This document shows, piece by piece, positions 36,690-44,617 of a DNA stretch of 56,096 bases. A model generated the notes under the pieces. That model was not told the origin of the DNA and did not search any database. It worked only from the letters and a program-made list of their open reading frames with translations. Each line of letters starts with the position of its first letter. Position 1 is the stretch's first letter. The DNA is taken from contig CAKTBJ010000018.1 in the NCBI GenBank assembly GCA_934533075.1, forward strand, positions 1 to 56,096, in the 5' to 3' direction. The stretch comes from an uncultured Paracoccus sp. Its GTDB lineage: Bacteria > Pseudomonadota > Alphaproteobacteria > Rhodobacterales > Rhodobacteraceae. A program made the position numbers and the translations under genes.

Positions 36690-37967
36690 ATGAAATTCAT
36701 CCCCTACTGGCAGGACACCGCCCCCGCCTTCACCGGCGCGGCGGCGGGGCCGGTCGCGGGCGAATGCGACGTGGCGGTGATCGGCGGCGGCTTTACCGGC
36801 CTTGGCGCCGCGCGCCGGCTGGCGATGGCGGGGCGCTCGGTCGCCGTGCTGGAGGCCGAGACCGTCGGCTGGGGCGCGTCCGGCCGCAATGGCGGACACC
36901 TCAACAACGGCCTCGCCCACAGCTATCTGGCGGCGCGCGAGCGGTTCGGCGCCGACACGGCGCGGGCGCTGTATCGCGCCTTCGACCAGGGCATCGAGAC
37001 GATCGGGCATATCATCGCCGAGGAGGGGATTTCCTGCGACTTCCGCCGCTCGGGCAAGCTGAAGCTGGCATCGAAACCGGCGCATTTCGAGGCTCTGGCC
37101 CGCAATTTCGAGGCCGTGCATGCCGAGGCCGATCCCGACACCGCACTGCTGACCCGCGCCGATCTGGCGGGCGAGATCGCCTCGGATGCCTTTCACGGCG
37201 GCATGCTGCAACGCAAAAGCGCCCAGATGCATATGGGCCGCTTCGTGATCGGGCTGGCCGAGGCCGCGGCGCGGCGCGGGGCGCGCATCCACCAGCACAG
37301 CCCGGTCACGGCGGTGACGCGCGACGGCGGCGGCTGGCGCGTGCAGACCCCGCAGGGCAGCCTGCGCGCCGGCGCGGTGCTGCTGGCGACCGGCGGCTAT
37401 ACCACGCCCGCCTTTGGCTGGTTCCGCCGCCGCATCGTGCCGGTAGGCAGCTTCGTGCTGGCCACCCGCCCGCTGAGCGGGGCCGAGATCGCGGCCACGG
37501 TTCCCGGCCGGCGCAATTACGTCAACACGCTGAACATCGGGAACTATTTCCGGCTGTCTTCCGACGACCGGCTGATCTGGGGCGGGCGCGCGCGGTTCTC
37601 GGGGCGCTCGGACCAGCGGTCGGACGCGCGGGCGGGCGCCATCCTGCGGCGCAGCCTGGCCGAGGTCTTTCCGCTGCTGGCCGATGTCGGGATCGACTAT
37701 TGCTGGGGCGGGCTTGTGGACATGACCGCCGACCGCTATCCCCGAGCGGGCCGGCAGGACGGGCTGTGGTATGCGATGGGCTATTCGGGCCACGGCGCGC
37801 AACTGGCGACCCATATGGGCGGGATCATGGCCGACCGCATCCTCGGCCGCGAGACCCGCAACCCCTGGGAGGGACTGCCCTGGGCCGCCGTGCCCTTCCA
37901 TTTCGGCCAGCCCTGGTTCCTGCCGCTGGTGGGGACCTGGTATCGCTTCCTCGACCGCATCCAGTGA
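36690..37967 (+). CDS. FAD-dependent amine oxidoreductase (PuuB/DAO family), second copy
   Basis: 425 residues, a paralogue of the enzyme at 32703: FAD motif VAVIGGGFTGLGAARRLAMA, then WGASGRNGGHLNNGLAHSYL. The C-terminal half has CWGGLVDMTADRYPRAG and YAMGYSGHGAQLATHMGG. ATG 36690 with AAGG three bases upstream starts MKFIPYWQDTAPAF, matching the family's short N-terminal lead. Flanked by the HAD gene and the cupin. The pair of paralogues with an XRE-cupin regulator suggests amine or amino acid oxidation, probably with different substrates. Confidence 0.92.
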   Translation: MKFIPYWQDTAPAFTGAAAGPVAGECDVAVIGGGFTGLGAARRLAMAGRSVAVLEAETVGWGASGRNGGHLNNGLAHSYLAARERFGADTARALYRAFDQGIETIGHIIAEEGISCDFRRSGKLKLASKPAHFEALARNFEAVHAEADPDTALLTRADLAGEIASDAFHGGMLQRKSAQMHMGRFVIGLAEAAARRGARIHQHSPVTAVTRDGGGWRVQTPQGSLRAGAVLLATGGYTTPAFGWFRRRIVPVGSFVLATRPLSGAEIAATVPGRRNYVNTLNIGNYFRLSSDDRLIWGGRARFSGRSDQRSDARAGAILRRSLAEVFPLLADVGIDYCWGGLVDMTADRYPRAGRQDGLWYAMGYSGHGAQLATHMGGIMADRILGRETRNPWEGLPWAAVPFHFGQPWFLPLVGTWYRFLDRIQ

Positions 37968-37992
37968 CGGACACAACCTGAAAGGACCGACC

Positions 37993-38346
37993 ATGAGCCT
38001 GCTCATCAAGATCGAAAACGCCAATCTCGGCACGCCCGAGGTCAGCAAGGCCACGCCCGAGCGCCTGGTCGAGGGCGATCCGACCTATCGCACCTGGCCG
38101 CTGGACGAGGCGCGCGGCGGCGAGGTCAATACCGGCATCTGGGAGGCCACCCCCGGCGCCCACCGCGCCATCAAGGGCGAGCTGTTCGAGTTCTGCCACA
38201 TCCTCGAAGGCGTGGCCGAGCTGACCGAGGAGGGCAAGGAGCCGGTGATCGTCCGCAAGGGCGACAGCTTCCTGATGAAGCCCGGCTTCAAGGGCGTGTG
38301 GAAGACCATCGAGACGGTGCGCAAGATCTACGTCACCGTGGGCTGA
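37993..38346 (+). CDS. Cupin domain protein
   Basis: 117 residues forming a single small cupin barrel: GIWEATPGAHRAIKGELFEF then CHILEGVAELTEEGKEPVIV and KGDSFLMKPGFKGVWKTIE. It belongs to the cupin_3 type, often linked to small-molecule catabolic operons. ATG 37993 has AAAGGA seven bases upstream. It lies 25 bases after the oxidase and is likely the last gene of HAD-oxidase-cupin. The metal ligands expected at the beta-strands are His in HR and Glu in ELFEF and FCH; the reaction is not known. Confidence 0.88.
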   Translation: MSLLIKIENANLGTPEVSKATPERLVEGDPTYRTWPLDEARGGEVNTGIWEATPGAHRAIKGELFEFCHILEGVAELTEEGKEPVIVRKGDSFLMKPGFKGVWKTIETVRKIYVTVG

Positions 38347-38360
38347 CCGGCCGATGACGG

Positions 38361-38388
38361 GGCCGCGGCGGGAAAAACCGCCGCGGCC
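38361..38388 (+). terminator. Strong GC hairpin after the cupin gene
   Basis: Perfect 11-bp stem GGCCGCGGCGG (38361-38371) and CCGCCGCGGCC (38378-38388) with loop GAAAAA, 14 bases after the cupin stop. There is no T-tract on either strand, so it may pause or protect the mRNA end rather than terminate alone. Confidence 0.6.
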
Positions 38389-38924
38389 GGCCATGCGCCG
38401 GGTTGTGCCCGCCATGCTGCCATGCCCTCCACGGTGCCGCTTCAGTTCTGCCGGGGGCGGCCGGTGGCCTGCGCGGATGTTTTGCGCCTTGGATCGGCTG
38501 CGGGGCCGGCGCCCCTGTCGGACGCGGCGTGCGAGAGCGGATCGCGTGATTTCCGACCTCTCCAGATGTATCGTCCCGGCCCTGTCGAGGTGATCCGCAG
38601 GCGAGAAATCCCGTCCCGCATGACCCTTCCGGTGGGTCCCGCCTGCCACCCGCGCCGCCGCCGCCACGCCCGGCATTCAAACATCCAGCGAGGCCAAGGA
38701 CGCCGCCCGGCCCTTCCGGGGGCACCCCTCCTGACGCGCTGGCAGCCGTCGCTGCGCGTGATCCCCAGCCCTCCCCTGTCGTCACCAACGCCCCGGTATC
38801 GGTCACGACACCACGCCCGGCACTCATGCGTCCAGCGGAACGACGGCGCTGCCCGGCCTTTCTCTGGTCGGCTTCGTCGCGCGAAAAACCGCCACCTCCT
38901 GCCGGCAGCCCCGCCGTGACTCTT
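38389..38924. other. 536-bp gene-free region with a worn direct repeat
   Basis: No credible gene. Reading frames here are Arg/Pro/Ala-rich. About 45 bases starting CACGCCCGGCA at 38665 recur in diverged form at 38812, a spacing of 147 bases. It separates two convergent transcription units (cupin and TPP enzyme). Confidence 0.5.
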
Positions 38925-41288
38925 CTAATCCCCCGGCGCCGCCACCGGCGCGCCCGGCGTCAGGCCGGCCACCCGTGCCACGATCCCTTGCGCGTCGATG
39001 CCATAGTGGCGGTAGAGGTCGCCGATGCTGCCGGTCTGGCCGAAATGCTCGACCCCCAGCGGCACCGTGCGGTGGCCGTGGACCGCGCCCAGCCAGGCCA
39101 GCACCGCCGGGTGGCCGTCGATCACCGTGACCAGCGTGCAATGCGGCGGCAGGCCCGCCAGCAGGCGCTCGACATGGCTTTGCGCCGCCTTGTTGCCGCG
39201 CGAACGGGCGCGCTGCGCCGCCGTCCAGCCCGCGTTCAGCCGGTCCGCCGAGGTCACCGCCAGCACGCCCACATCCCGGCGCGCGCCCGCCAGTTGCCCG
39301 GCGGCCTTGATGGCCTCGGGCGCGACCACGCCCTGATAGGCGATGACCACCTCGGCATTCGGTCCCGGCTCGCGCAGCCAATAGGCGCCATCGACGGCAC
39401 CCTGACGGAAGGCATCGTCGCGGCGCTTGCCCGGCTGTTCCAGCGGGTTGGTGGACAGGCGCAGATAGACCGAGCCGCCGGTCTCGTCGCGCAGCCAGGT
39501 GCGTTCGTCCGGGTCGCCCTCGCCGTCGCGTTGCAGATAGTCGAAGGCCCAATGCATGATGACCGCCAGCTCGTCCGCGAAGGCCGGCTCGAAGGCCGCC
39601 AGCCCGTCCTGCGCCATGCCGATCAGCGGCGTGCCGATGGATTGGTGCGCGCCGCCCTCGGGCGCCAGCGTCACCCCCGAGGGCGTGCCGACGATCATGA
39701 AGCGCGCGTCCTGATAGCAGGCATAGTTCAGCGCATCCAAGCCCCGCGCCACGAAGGGGTCGTAGACGGTTCCGACGGGAATCAGCCGCTTGCCGAACAG
39801 GGAATGCGACAGGCCCGCCGCGCCCAGCAGCAAAAACAGGTTCATCTCGGCGATGCCCAGCTCGATATGCTGGCCCTCGGGCGCGAATTCCCATTTCGCG
39901 GTGGAGGGGATGCGGTGCTCGATGAAGGCATCGGCCTGAGGCTCGCGCGCGAACAGCTTGCGGCGGTTGACCCACGGTCCCAGATTGGTGGTCCCGGTCA
40001 CGTCCGGCGAGGTGGTCACGATCCGCGCGGCCAGCGGGCTGGCGCCTTTGGACAGGTCGTCGAGGATCTTGCCGAAGGCCATCTGGGTGGAAATCTCGCG
40101 GTCGGTGGCGATCTCGATGGCCGGCACCGGCAGGCGGGCATCGGAGAACCGCCGGCGCCCCTTCGCGAAGAAGGGCACGCGGTCCAGAAACGCCCGCAGG
40201 TCCGCAGGGTCCGCCACGGTGGCGAAAGGCTCCCATTCCTGCCCCTCCGGCACGCCCATATGGCGCTGCCAGGCGTCCATCTGCGCCTTGGTCATCAGCC
40301 CGCCGTGATTGTCCTTGTGCCCGGCGATGGGCGTGCCCCAGCCCTTGATCGTATAGGCCAGAAAGCAGATCGGGCGGTCGTGGTCGATGGCGGCGAAGGT
40401 CTCGGCCATCGTCTCGACGCAATTGCCGCCGAGGTTCTCCATCAGCGCGGCCAGTTCCTCGTCGCTGCGCGCGTCGATCAGGCGCGAGACATCGCCCTGA
40501 TCGCCCAGATCCTCCATCAGCCGCTTGCGCCAGACCGCGCCGCCCATGAAGGTCAGCGCGGCGTAAAGCTGGTTCGGGCAGCGGTCGATCCAGTCGCGAA
40601 GCCGCCCACCCCCCGGCTCGGCGAAGGCGGCGCGCTGCAAGCGGCCGTATTTGACCCGCACCACGTCCCAGCCGAAGGCGTCGAAGATCGCCTCGATGCG
40701 CTGGAACAGGCCCTCGCGCACGATCCCGTCCAGCGATTGCCGGTTATAGTCGATGATCCACCAGCAATTGCGCAGCCCGTTCTTCCAGCCCTCTTGCAGG
40801 GCCTCGTAGACATTGCCCTCGTCCAGTTCCGCATCGCCGACCAGGGCGATCATGCGGCCCAGCGGCACGTCGCCCCAGTCCTTGGCGGCGATGAAATCCT
40901 GCACGATCGAGGCGAAGGCCGTGATCGCCACCCCCAGCCCCACCGAGCCGGTGGAGAAATCCACGTCGTCCACGTCCTTGGTGCGCGAGGGATAGGACTG
41001 CACCCCGCCCAAGCCCCGGAATTCCTGCATCCGCTCAACGTCCAGATTGCCCATCAGATACTGGATGGCATGGAAGACGGGGGAGGCATGGGGCTTGACC
41101 GCCACCCGGTCCTCGGGCCGCAGCGCGCTGAAATACAGCGCCGTCATGATCGACACCATCGAGGCCGACGATGCCTGATGCCCGCCGATCTTGATGCCGT
41201 CCACCTTGGGCCGCAGGTGGTTGGCGTTGTGGATCATCCAGTGCGACAGCCACAGCAGGCGCTGCTCGATGGTCTTCAGATGGGTCAT
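38925..41288 (-). CDS. TPP-dependent transketolase / pyruvate dehydrogenase E1 (AceE)-like enzyme
   Basis: 787 residues, a single-chain thiamine diphosphate enzyme with both alpha- and beta-like halves. N-terminal half: GGHQASSASMVSIMTALYFS, FSTGSVGLGVAITAF, the TPP motif GDAELDEGNVYEAL ending in WIIDYNRQSLDG (about residues 150-185), and YTIKGWGTPIAGHKDNHGG. C-terminal half: GQHIELGIAEMNLFLLLGAA (the catalytic Glu region), DPFVARGLDALNY and VTVIDGHPAVLAW. It is about 100 residues shorter than E. coli AceE and no E2 or E3 gene is near. AceE-like paralogues act on 2-ketobutyrate in some Pseudomonas. ATG 41288 has AAGGA upstream. Substrate unknown. Confidence 0.9.
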   Translation of the reverse strand: MTHLKTIEQRLLWLSHWMIHNANHLRPKVDGIKIGGHQASSASMVSIMTALYFSALRPEDRVAVKPHASPVFHAIQYLMGNLDVERMQEFRGLGGVQSYPSRTKDVDDVDFSTGSVGLGVAITAFASIVQDFIAAKDWGDVPLGRMIALVGDAELDEGNVYEALQEGWKNGLRNCWWIIDYNRQSLDGIVREGLFQRIEAIFDAFGWDVVRVKYGRLQRAAFAEPGGGRLRDWIDRCPNQLYAALTFMGGAVWRKRLMEDLGDQGDVSRLIDARSDEELAALMENLGGNCVETMAETFAAIDHDRPICFLAYTIKGWGTPIAGHKDNHGGLMTKAQMDAWQRHMGVPEGQEWEPFATVADPADLRAFLDRVPFFAKGRRRFSDARLPVPAIEIATDREISTQMAFGKILDDLSKGASPLAARIVTTSPDVTGTTNLGPWVNRRKLFAREPQADAFIEHRIPSTAKWEFAPEGQHIELGIAEMNLFLLLGAAGLSHSLFGKRLIPVGTVYDPFVARGLDALNYACYQDARFMIVGTPSGVTLAPEGGAHQSIGTPLIGMAQDGLAAFEPAFADELAVIMHWAFDYLQRDGEGDPDERTWLRDETGGSVYLRLSTNPLEQPGKRRDDAFRQGAVDGAYWLREPGPNAEVVIAYQGVVAPEAIKAAGQLAGARRDVGVLAVTSADRLNAGWTAAQRARSRGNKAAQSHVERLLAGLPPHCTLVTVIDGHPAVLAWLGAVHGHRTVPLGVEHFGQTGSIGDLYRHYGIDAQGIVARVAGLTPGAPVAAPGD

Positions 41289-41315
41289 GGCGGCGTCCTT
41301 CTCAGGGGGTTCGGC

Positions 41316-41957
41316 TCAGGGCTGGCCGGCCCTGGCGCGGGCGGCGCCCAGCATCGCCGCGCCGATGGGGTTGCCCTGCCGGCGCAACGCGTCGCCGGCG
41401 CCGGTGATGTCGCGCGGTTCCTTGTTCTGGCTGAGCTTGGCCTTGCCGACAAGCCGGGTGATGGCGATTTCCAGCCCGACGATGGCCTTCAGCATCGTGT
41501 CGGTATAGTCGCGCGGCGCATCGCCCATCTTCCACGGCACGGGTTGCGATGCCTCATGGGTCTTGGTCAGCAAGGCGACTTTCCGGCGCACGAAGGCCTC
41601 GCTGTCATGGACCGTCACCGTCCCGTGGGCATGGGCGACCAGATAGTTCCAGCTGGGCACCTGCCTGTGGAACTCGGCCTTGCTGGGGAACCAGTTGGGC
41701 GAGACATAGGCCGCCGCCGCGCGGAACACGACCAGCACTTCGTCGCCGTCGCGGATGTCCTGCCACAGCGGATTCGCGCGGGCGACATGGCAGGTCAGGG
41801 TGCCGTGCGGTCCCCGGTCGCGGGCCAGATGGAAGGGGATGTGGTTGGCGTCCAGCCTGCTGCCGCCGTTCGAGACCAGGATGCCCAGCGGATTCGCCTC
41901 GATCAGGTCGAACAGAACCTCCGGGCGCGATTCGTCGAAATGAGGGGGGACATACAT
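41316..41957 (-). CDS. FMN-binding negative transcriptional regulator (PaiB family)
   Basis: 213 residues. It begins MYVPPHFDESRPEVLFDLIE, the exact family start, and has PFHLARDRGPHGTLTCHVAR, VSPNWFPSKAEFHRQVPSWN and KMGDAPRDYTDTMLKAIVG, typical of PaiB FMN-binding split-barrel proteins. ATG 41957 has AGGAA upstream. An upstream extension (from 42044) is not part of the family. It lies 27 bases before the AceE-like gene in the same direction, so it may control or be co-expressed with it. PaiB was named in Bacillus as a repressor of sporulation and protease genes; direct DNA binding is not certain. Confidence 0.92.
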   Translation of the reverse strand: MYVPPHFDESRPEVLFDLIEANPLGILVSNGGSRLDANHIPFHLARDRGPHGTLTCHVARANPLWQDIRDGDEVLVVFRAAAAYVSPNWFPSKAEFHRQVPSWNYLVAHAHGTVTVHDSEAFVRRKVALLTKTHEASQPVPWKMGDAPRDYTDTMLKAIVGLEIAITRLVGKAKLSQNKEPRDITGAGDALRRQGNPIGAAMLGAARARAGQP

Positions 41958-42174
41958 GGCGGTTCCTGACGGGTGGAGGGCGTGGCTGCGTCCTGATGGC
42001 GCCAGAATCCCACAGGACCGGCAGGATTGGAACGGCCAATTCATGCCTGCCGCTCCGATCCATCCGCGAGGCGCGCGGGGGCGGGCGCGTTCACGATTTC
42101 AGGAAGGCGCCGGAGGCCGCGGCGGAACCGGCCCGGTCGCGGCGCCGGCGGTGGTTGACTCTGTCCAGGAACAT

Positions 42175-42189
42175 GAACAAATCAGGAAC
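42175..42189 (+). promoter_or_regulatory. LexA-type SOS box upstream of imuA
   Basis: GAAC-N7-GAAC, GAAC at 42175-42178 and 42186-42189, is the alphaproteobacterial LexA binding site read on this strand. Further GAAC copies lie at 42169-42172 and 42201-42204. A -35-like TTGACT is at 42155-42160. It is 38 bases upstream of the imuA start, so the imuA-imuB-dnaE2 operon should be DNA-damage inducible. Confidence 0.88.
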
Positions 42190-42227
42190 ACAACCAAGGC
42201 GAACCCAAGGAAAGGCGCCATCCCCGC

Positions 42228-43058
42228 ATGTCCAGCCCGGCCGCCAGCCCCGTCCTTGCCCAGCTTCGGGCGCGCATCGCGCGGCTGGAGGGCGAGGGCG
42301 CGCGGCTGCGGGCGGTGCTGCCCTTCGGCATCGCGCCGCTGGATGGCAGGCTGCCCGGCGGCGGGCTGGCCCTGGGTTGCCTGCACGAGGTCGCGAGTGC
42401 CGGCGACGGCGCGGCGGCGGCCTGTTTCGCCGCCGGCATCGCCGCGCGCATTCCCGGCCCGGTGCTGTGGGTGGCGGCCGTCCCGGACCTGTTCGCGCCG
42501 GGGCTGGAGCAGGCGGGGCTGGCGCCCGGCCGGGTGATCCATGTCGAGGCCGGCAGCGACAAGGCCGTGCTGGCCTGCATGGAGGAGGGGCTGCGCCACG
42601 GGACCCTGGGCACCGTGCTGGGCGAGGCGGCGCGGCTGCCGATGGCGCTCTCGCGGCGGCTGCATCTGGCGGCGAAGGGCACCGGCACGACCTGCATCGC
42701 GCTGCGCCGGCAGGGGCGGGCCGAGGCCGGCGAACAGCCCGGCGCCGCCATGACCCGCTGGCGCGTCGCGTCGCGGCCCTCGGCGCCTTTGCCGGTGCCG
42801 GGCGTGGGACGGGCGCGCTGGCGGGTCGAGTTGCTGCGGGCGCGGGGCGGCGAGGGTTTTGCGATGGAACTGGAGGCATGCGACGAGGCGGGCCGGCTCG
42901 GGTTGCCGGCGGCGCGGGACGGCGAGGCGGCAGGCGGCGATGGCGTGTGCCTGGATGAGAGGCGGAAGGGATATGACCCGAATCATCTCGGTCTTCCTGC
43001 CGGACTGGCCGGTGGACCGGCTGCGGCGGCAGGCGGGCGGCGCGGCGCCGCCGGCTGA
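42228..43058 (+). CDS. imuA: ImuA, RecA-like protein of the mutagenesis cassette
   Basis: Damage-inducible partner of ImuB and DnaE2. 276 residues, distantly RecA/SulA-like: ARIARLEGEGARLRAVLPFG near the start, then LPGGGLALGCLHEVA, PGPVLWVAAVPDLFAPGLEQ and the segment RLHLAAKGTGTTCIALRR. ATG 42228 follows AAGGAAAGG. The stop at 43058 lies 86 bases inside imuB, an unusually long overlap, and the last 30 residues are low-complexity (Gly/Ala/Arg). The gene may originally have ended near LDERRKG at about 42970 and lost its stop. Confidence 0.88.
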   Translation: MSSPAASPVLAQLRARIARLEGEGARLRAVLPFGIAPLDGRLPGGGLALGCLHEVASAGDGAAAACFAAGIAARIPGPVLWVAAVPDLFAPGLEQAGLAPGRVIHVEAGSDKAVLACMEEGLRHGTLGTVLGEAARLPMALSRRLHLAAKGTGTTCIALRRQGRAEAGEQPGAAMTRWRVASRPSAPLPVPGVGRARWRVELLRARGGEGFAMELEACDEAGRLGLPAARDGEAAGGDGVCLDERRKGYDPNHLGLPAGLAGGPAAAAGGRRGAAG

Positions 43059-44493
43059 GGCGCCGCTGATCGTCGCGGGGCGGGAAGGCGGCCGCCGGGT
43101 GGTGACGGCGGCGAATGCGGCGGCGCGGGCTTCGGGCCTGCGCGCGGGCATGCCGGTGGCGCGGGCGCAGGCGTTGGTGCCCGGCCTGCGGATCGCCCCG
43201 GCCGACCCGCAGGCGGATGCCGCCGGGCTGGAGCGCCTTGCGCTGTGGCTGCTGCAACATGTGGCGCCCATCGTCGCCGTCGATGCGCCGGACGGGATCG
43301 TCATCGACTCGACCGGCGCCGATCACCTGCATGGCGGCGAGGCGGCAATGCTGGCGGCGCTGGCCCGGCGCCTTGCCGCGTCCGGCATCACCGCACGCGC
43401 CGCCATCGCCGACAGCCGGGGCGCGGCGCATGCGCTGGCGCGCTTTGCCGCCGCCCCCGTGCTGATCGCCCCGCCGGGCGCGGCGGCGCGGCTGCTGGCG
43501 CCGCTGCCACCCGAGGCCCTGCGCCTGCCGCCCGCGATCCCGGCGGGGCTGCGCGCCCTGGGGTTCGAGCGCATCGGCGATCTGGCCGGCCTGCCGCGTG
43601 CGCCGCTGACCCGACGCTTCGGTCCCGAACTCTGCCTGCGTCTGGATCAGGCGCTGGGGCGGGCGGCCGAACCCGTAACGCCGCTTCGCCCGGCGGAACT
43701 GGTCACGGTGCGCCGGGCCTTTGCCGAACCCATCGCCGCGCCCGAGACCATCGCCCGCCACACGGCCGGGCTGGTCGCGGCGCTCTGCGCGGCGCTGGAG
43801 GCGCGGGGCCTCGGCGCGCGGCGGCTGGACCTGCTGTGCCACCGCGTCGACGACGCCATCCAGCCGGTCCGCATCGGTCTGGCCATGCCGCTGCGCGATC
43901 CCGCCCGCCTGACCCGGCTGCTCTGCGACCGGATCGAGACCATCGCGCCCGGCTTCGGCATCGAACGCATGGCGCTGACCGCCACCTGGGCCGAACCCCT
44001 CGCCCCCCGGCAGGCGGCCAGCCTGGTCGAGGCGGCCGAGCCGGACCTGTCGGGCCTGATCGACCGCCTCGCCAACCGCGTCGGCGCGCGGGCGGTCTAT
44101 CGCCTTGCCCCGGTTCCCAGCGACGTGCCCGAGCGGTCCCAGCGCCGCATCCCGCCGCTGGCCGAGGATGCCGGCGCGGGCTGGCCCGGCCACTGGCCAC
44201 GCCCCGCGCGCCTGCTGCCGCGCCCCGAGCCGATCGCGGTGATGGCGCTGCTGCCCGACCACCCGCCGCACTGGTTCCGCTGGCGCGGCACCCGCCGCCT
44301 GGTCCGCCGCGCCGACGGGCCGGAGCGCATCTTCGGCGAATGGTGGAAGCGCGAGGCCGAGCGGGCCGCCGTGCGCGATTACTTCCATGTCGAGGACGAG
44401 ACCGGGGAACGCTTCTGGATCTTTCGCGCCGGCGATGGCGAGGATGCCGCCACCGGCTCGCATCGCTGGTTCCTGCACGGGATTTTCGGATGA
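42973..44493 (+). CDS. imuB: ImuB, catalytically inactive Y-family polymerase-like protein
   Basis: 506 residues. It starts [20 protein letters not shown] and has [40 protein letters not shown] and [20 protein letters not shown] (finger and little-finger domains). ImuB lacks some Y-family active-site carboxylates and serves as the beta-clamp-binding scaffold for DnaE2. The C-terminal portion includes [15 protein letters not shown] and DPxxW-like [22 protein letters not shown] 42973 has GGAAGGG upstream and overlaps imuA. Confidence 0.92.
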   Translation: MTRIISVFLPDWPVDRLRRQAGGAAPPAEAPLIVAGREGGRRVVTAANAAARASGLRAGMPVARAQALVPGLRIAPADPQADAAGLERLALWLLQHVAPIVAVDAPDGIVIDSTGADHLHGGEAAMLAALARRLAASGITARAAIADSRGAAHALARFAAAPVLIAPPGAAARLLAPLPPEALRLPPAIPAGLRALGFERIGDLAGLPRAPLTRRFGPELCLRLDQALGRAAEPVTPLRPAELVTVRRAFAEPIAAPETIARHTAGLVAALCAALEARGLGARRLDLLCHRVDDAIQPVRIGLAMPLRDPARLTRLLCDRIETIAPGFGIERMALTATWAEPLAPRQAASLVEAAEPDLSGLIDRLANRVGARAVYRLAPVPSDVPERSQRRIPPLAEDAGAGWPGHWPRPARLLPRPEPIAVMALLPDHPPHWFRWRGTRRLVRRADGPERIFGEWWKREAERAAVRDYFHVEDETGERFWIFRAGDGEDAATGSHRWFLHGIFG

Positions 44494-44617
44494 GCAGGGG
44501 CGCGGATCGCGGTTGCGGCCCCGGTTCCGGCGCCTGTGGGCAGGCAGCTTGCGGGGCGTGCCCCTGCTTCCGCGCCCTTGTGCGCGCAGCCGGCGCCCGC
44601 GGCCTCGGCGGCCGCCC

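Noticed and set aside
38333..38827. Minus-strand frame of 164 codons in the gap after the cupin
   Set aside because: Gly/Arg/Ser low-complexity with no motif; part of it is antisense to the cupin.
38826..41969. A plus-strand frame of about 1050 codons opposite the AceE-like gene
   Set aside because: Composition is Arg/His/Ala-rich with no family motif, while the minus strand encodes a clear TPP enzyme.
41958..42044. N-terminal extension of the PaiB protein to 42044
   Set aside because: The protein family begins at MYVPPHF and that start has a good ribosome site; the extension is unlike the family.
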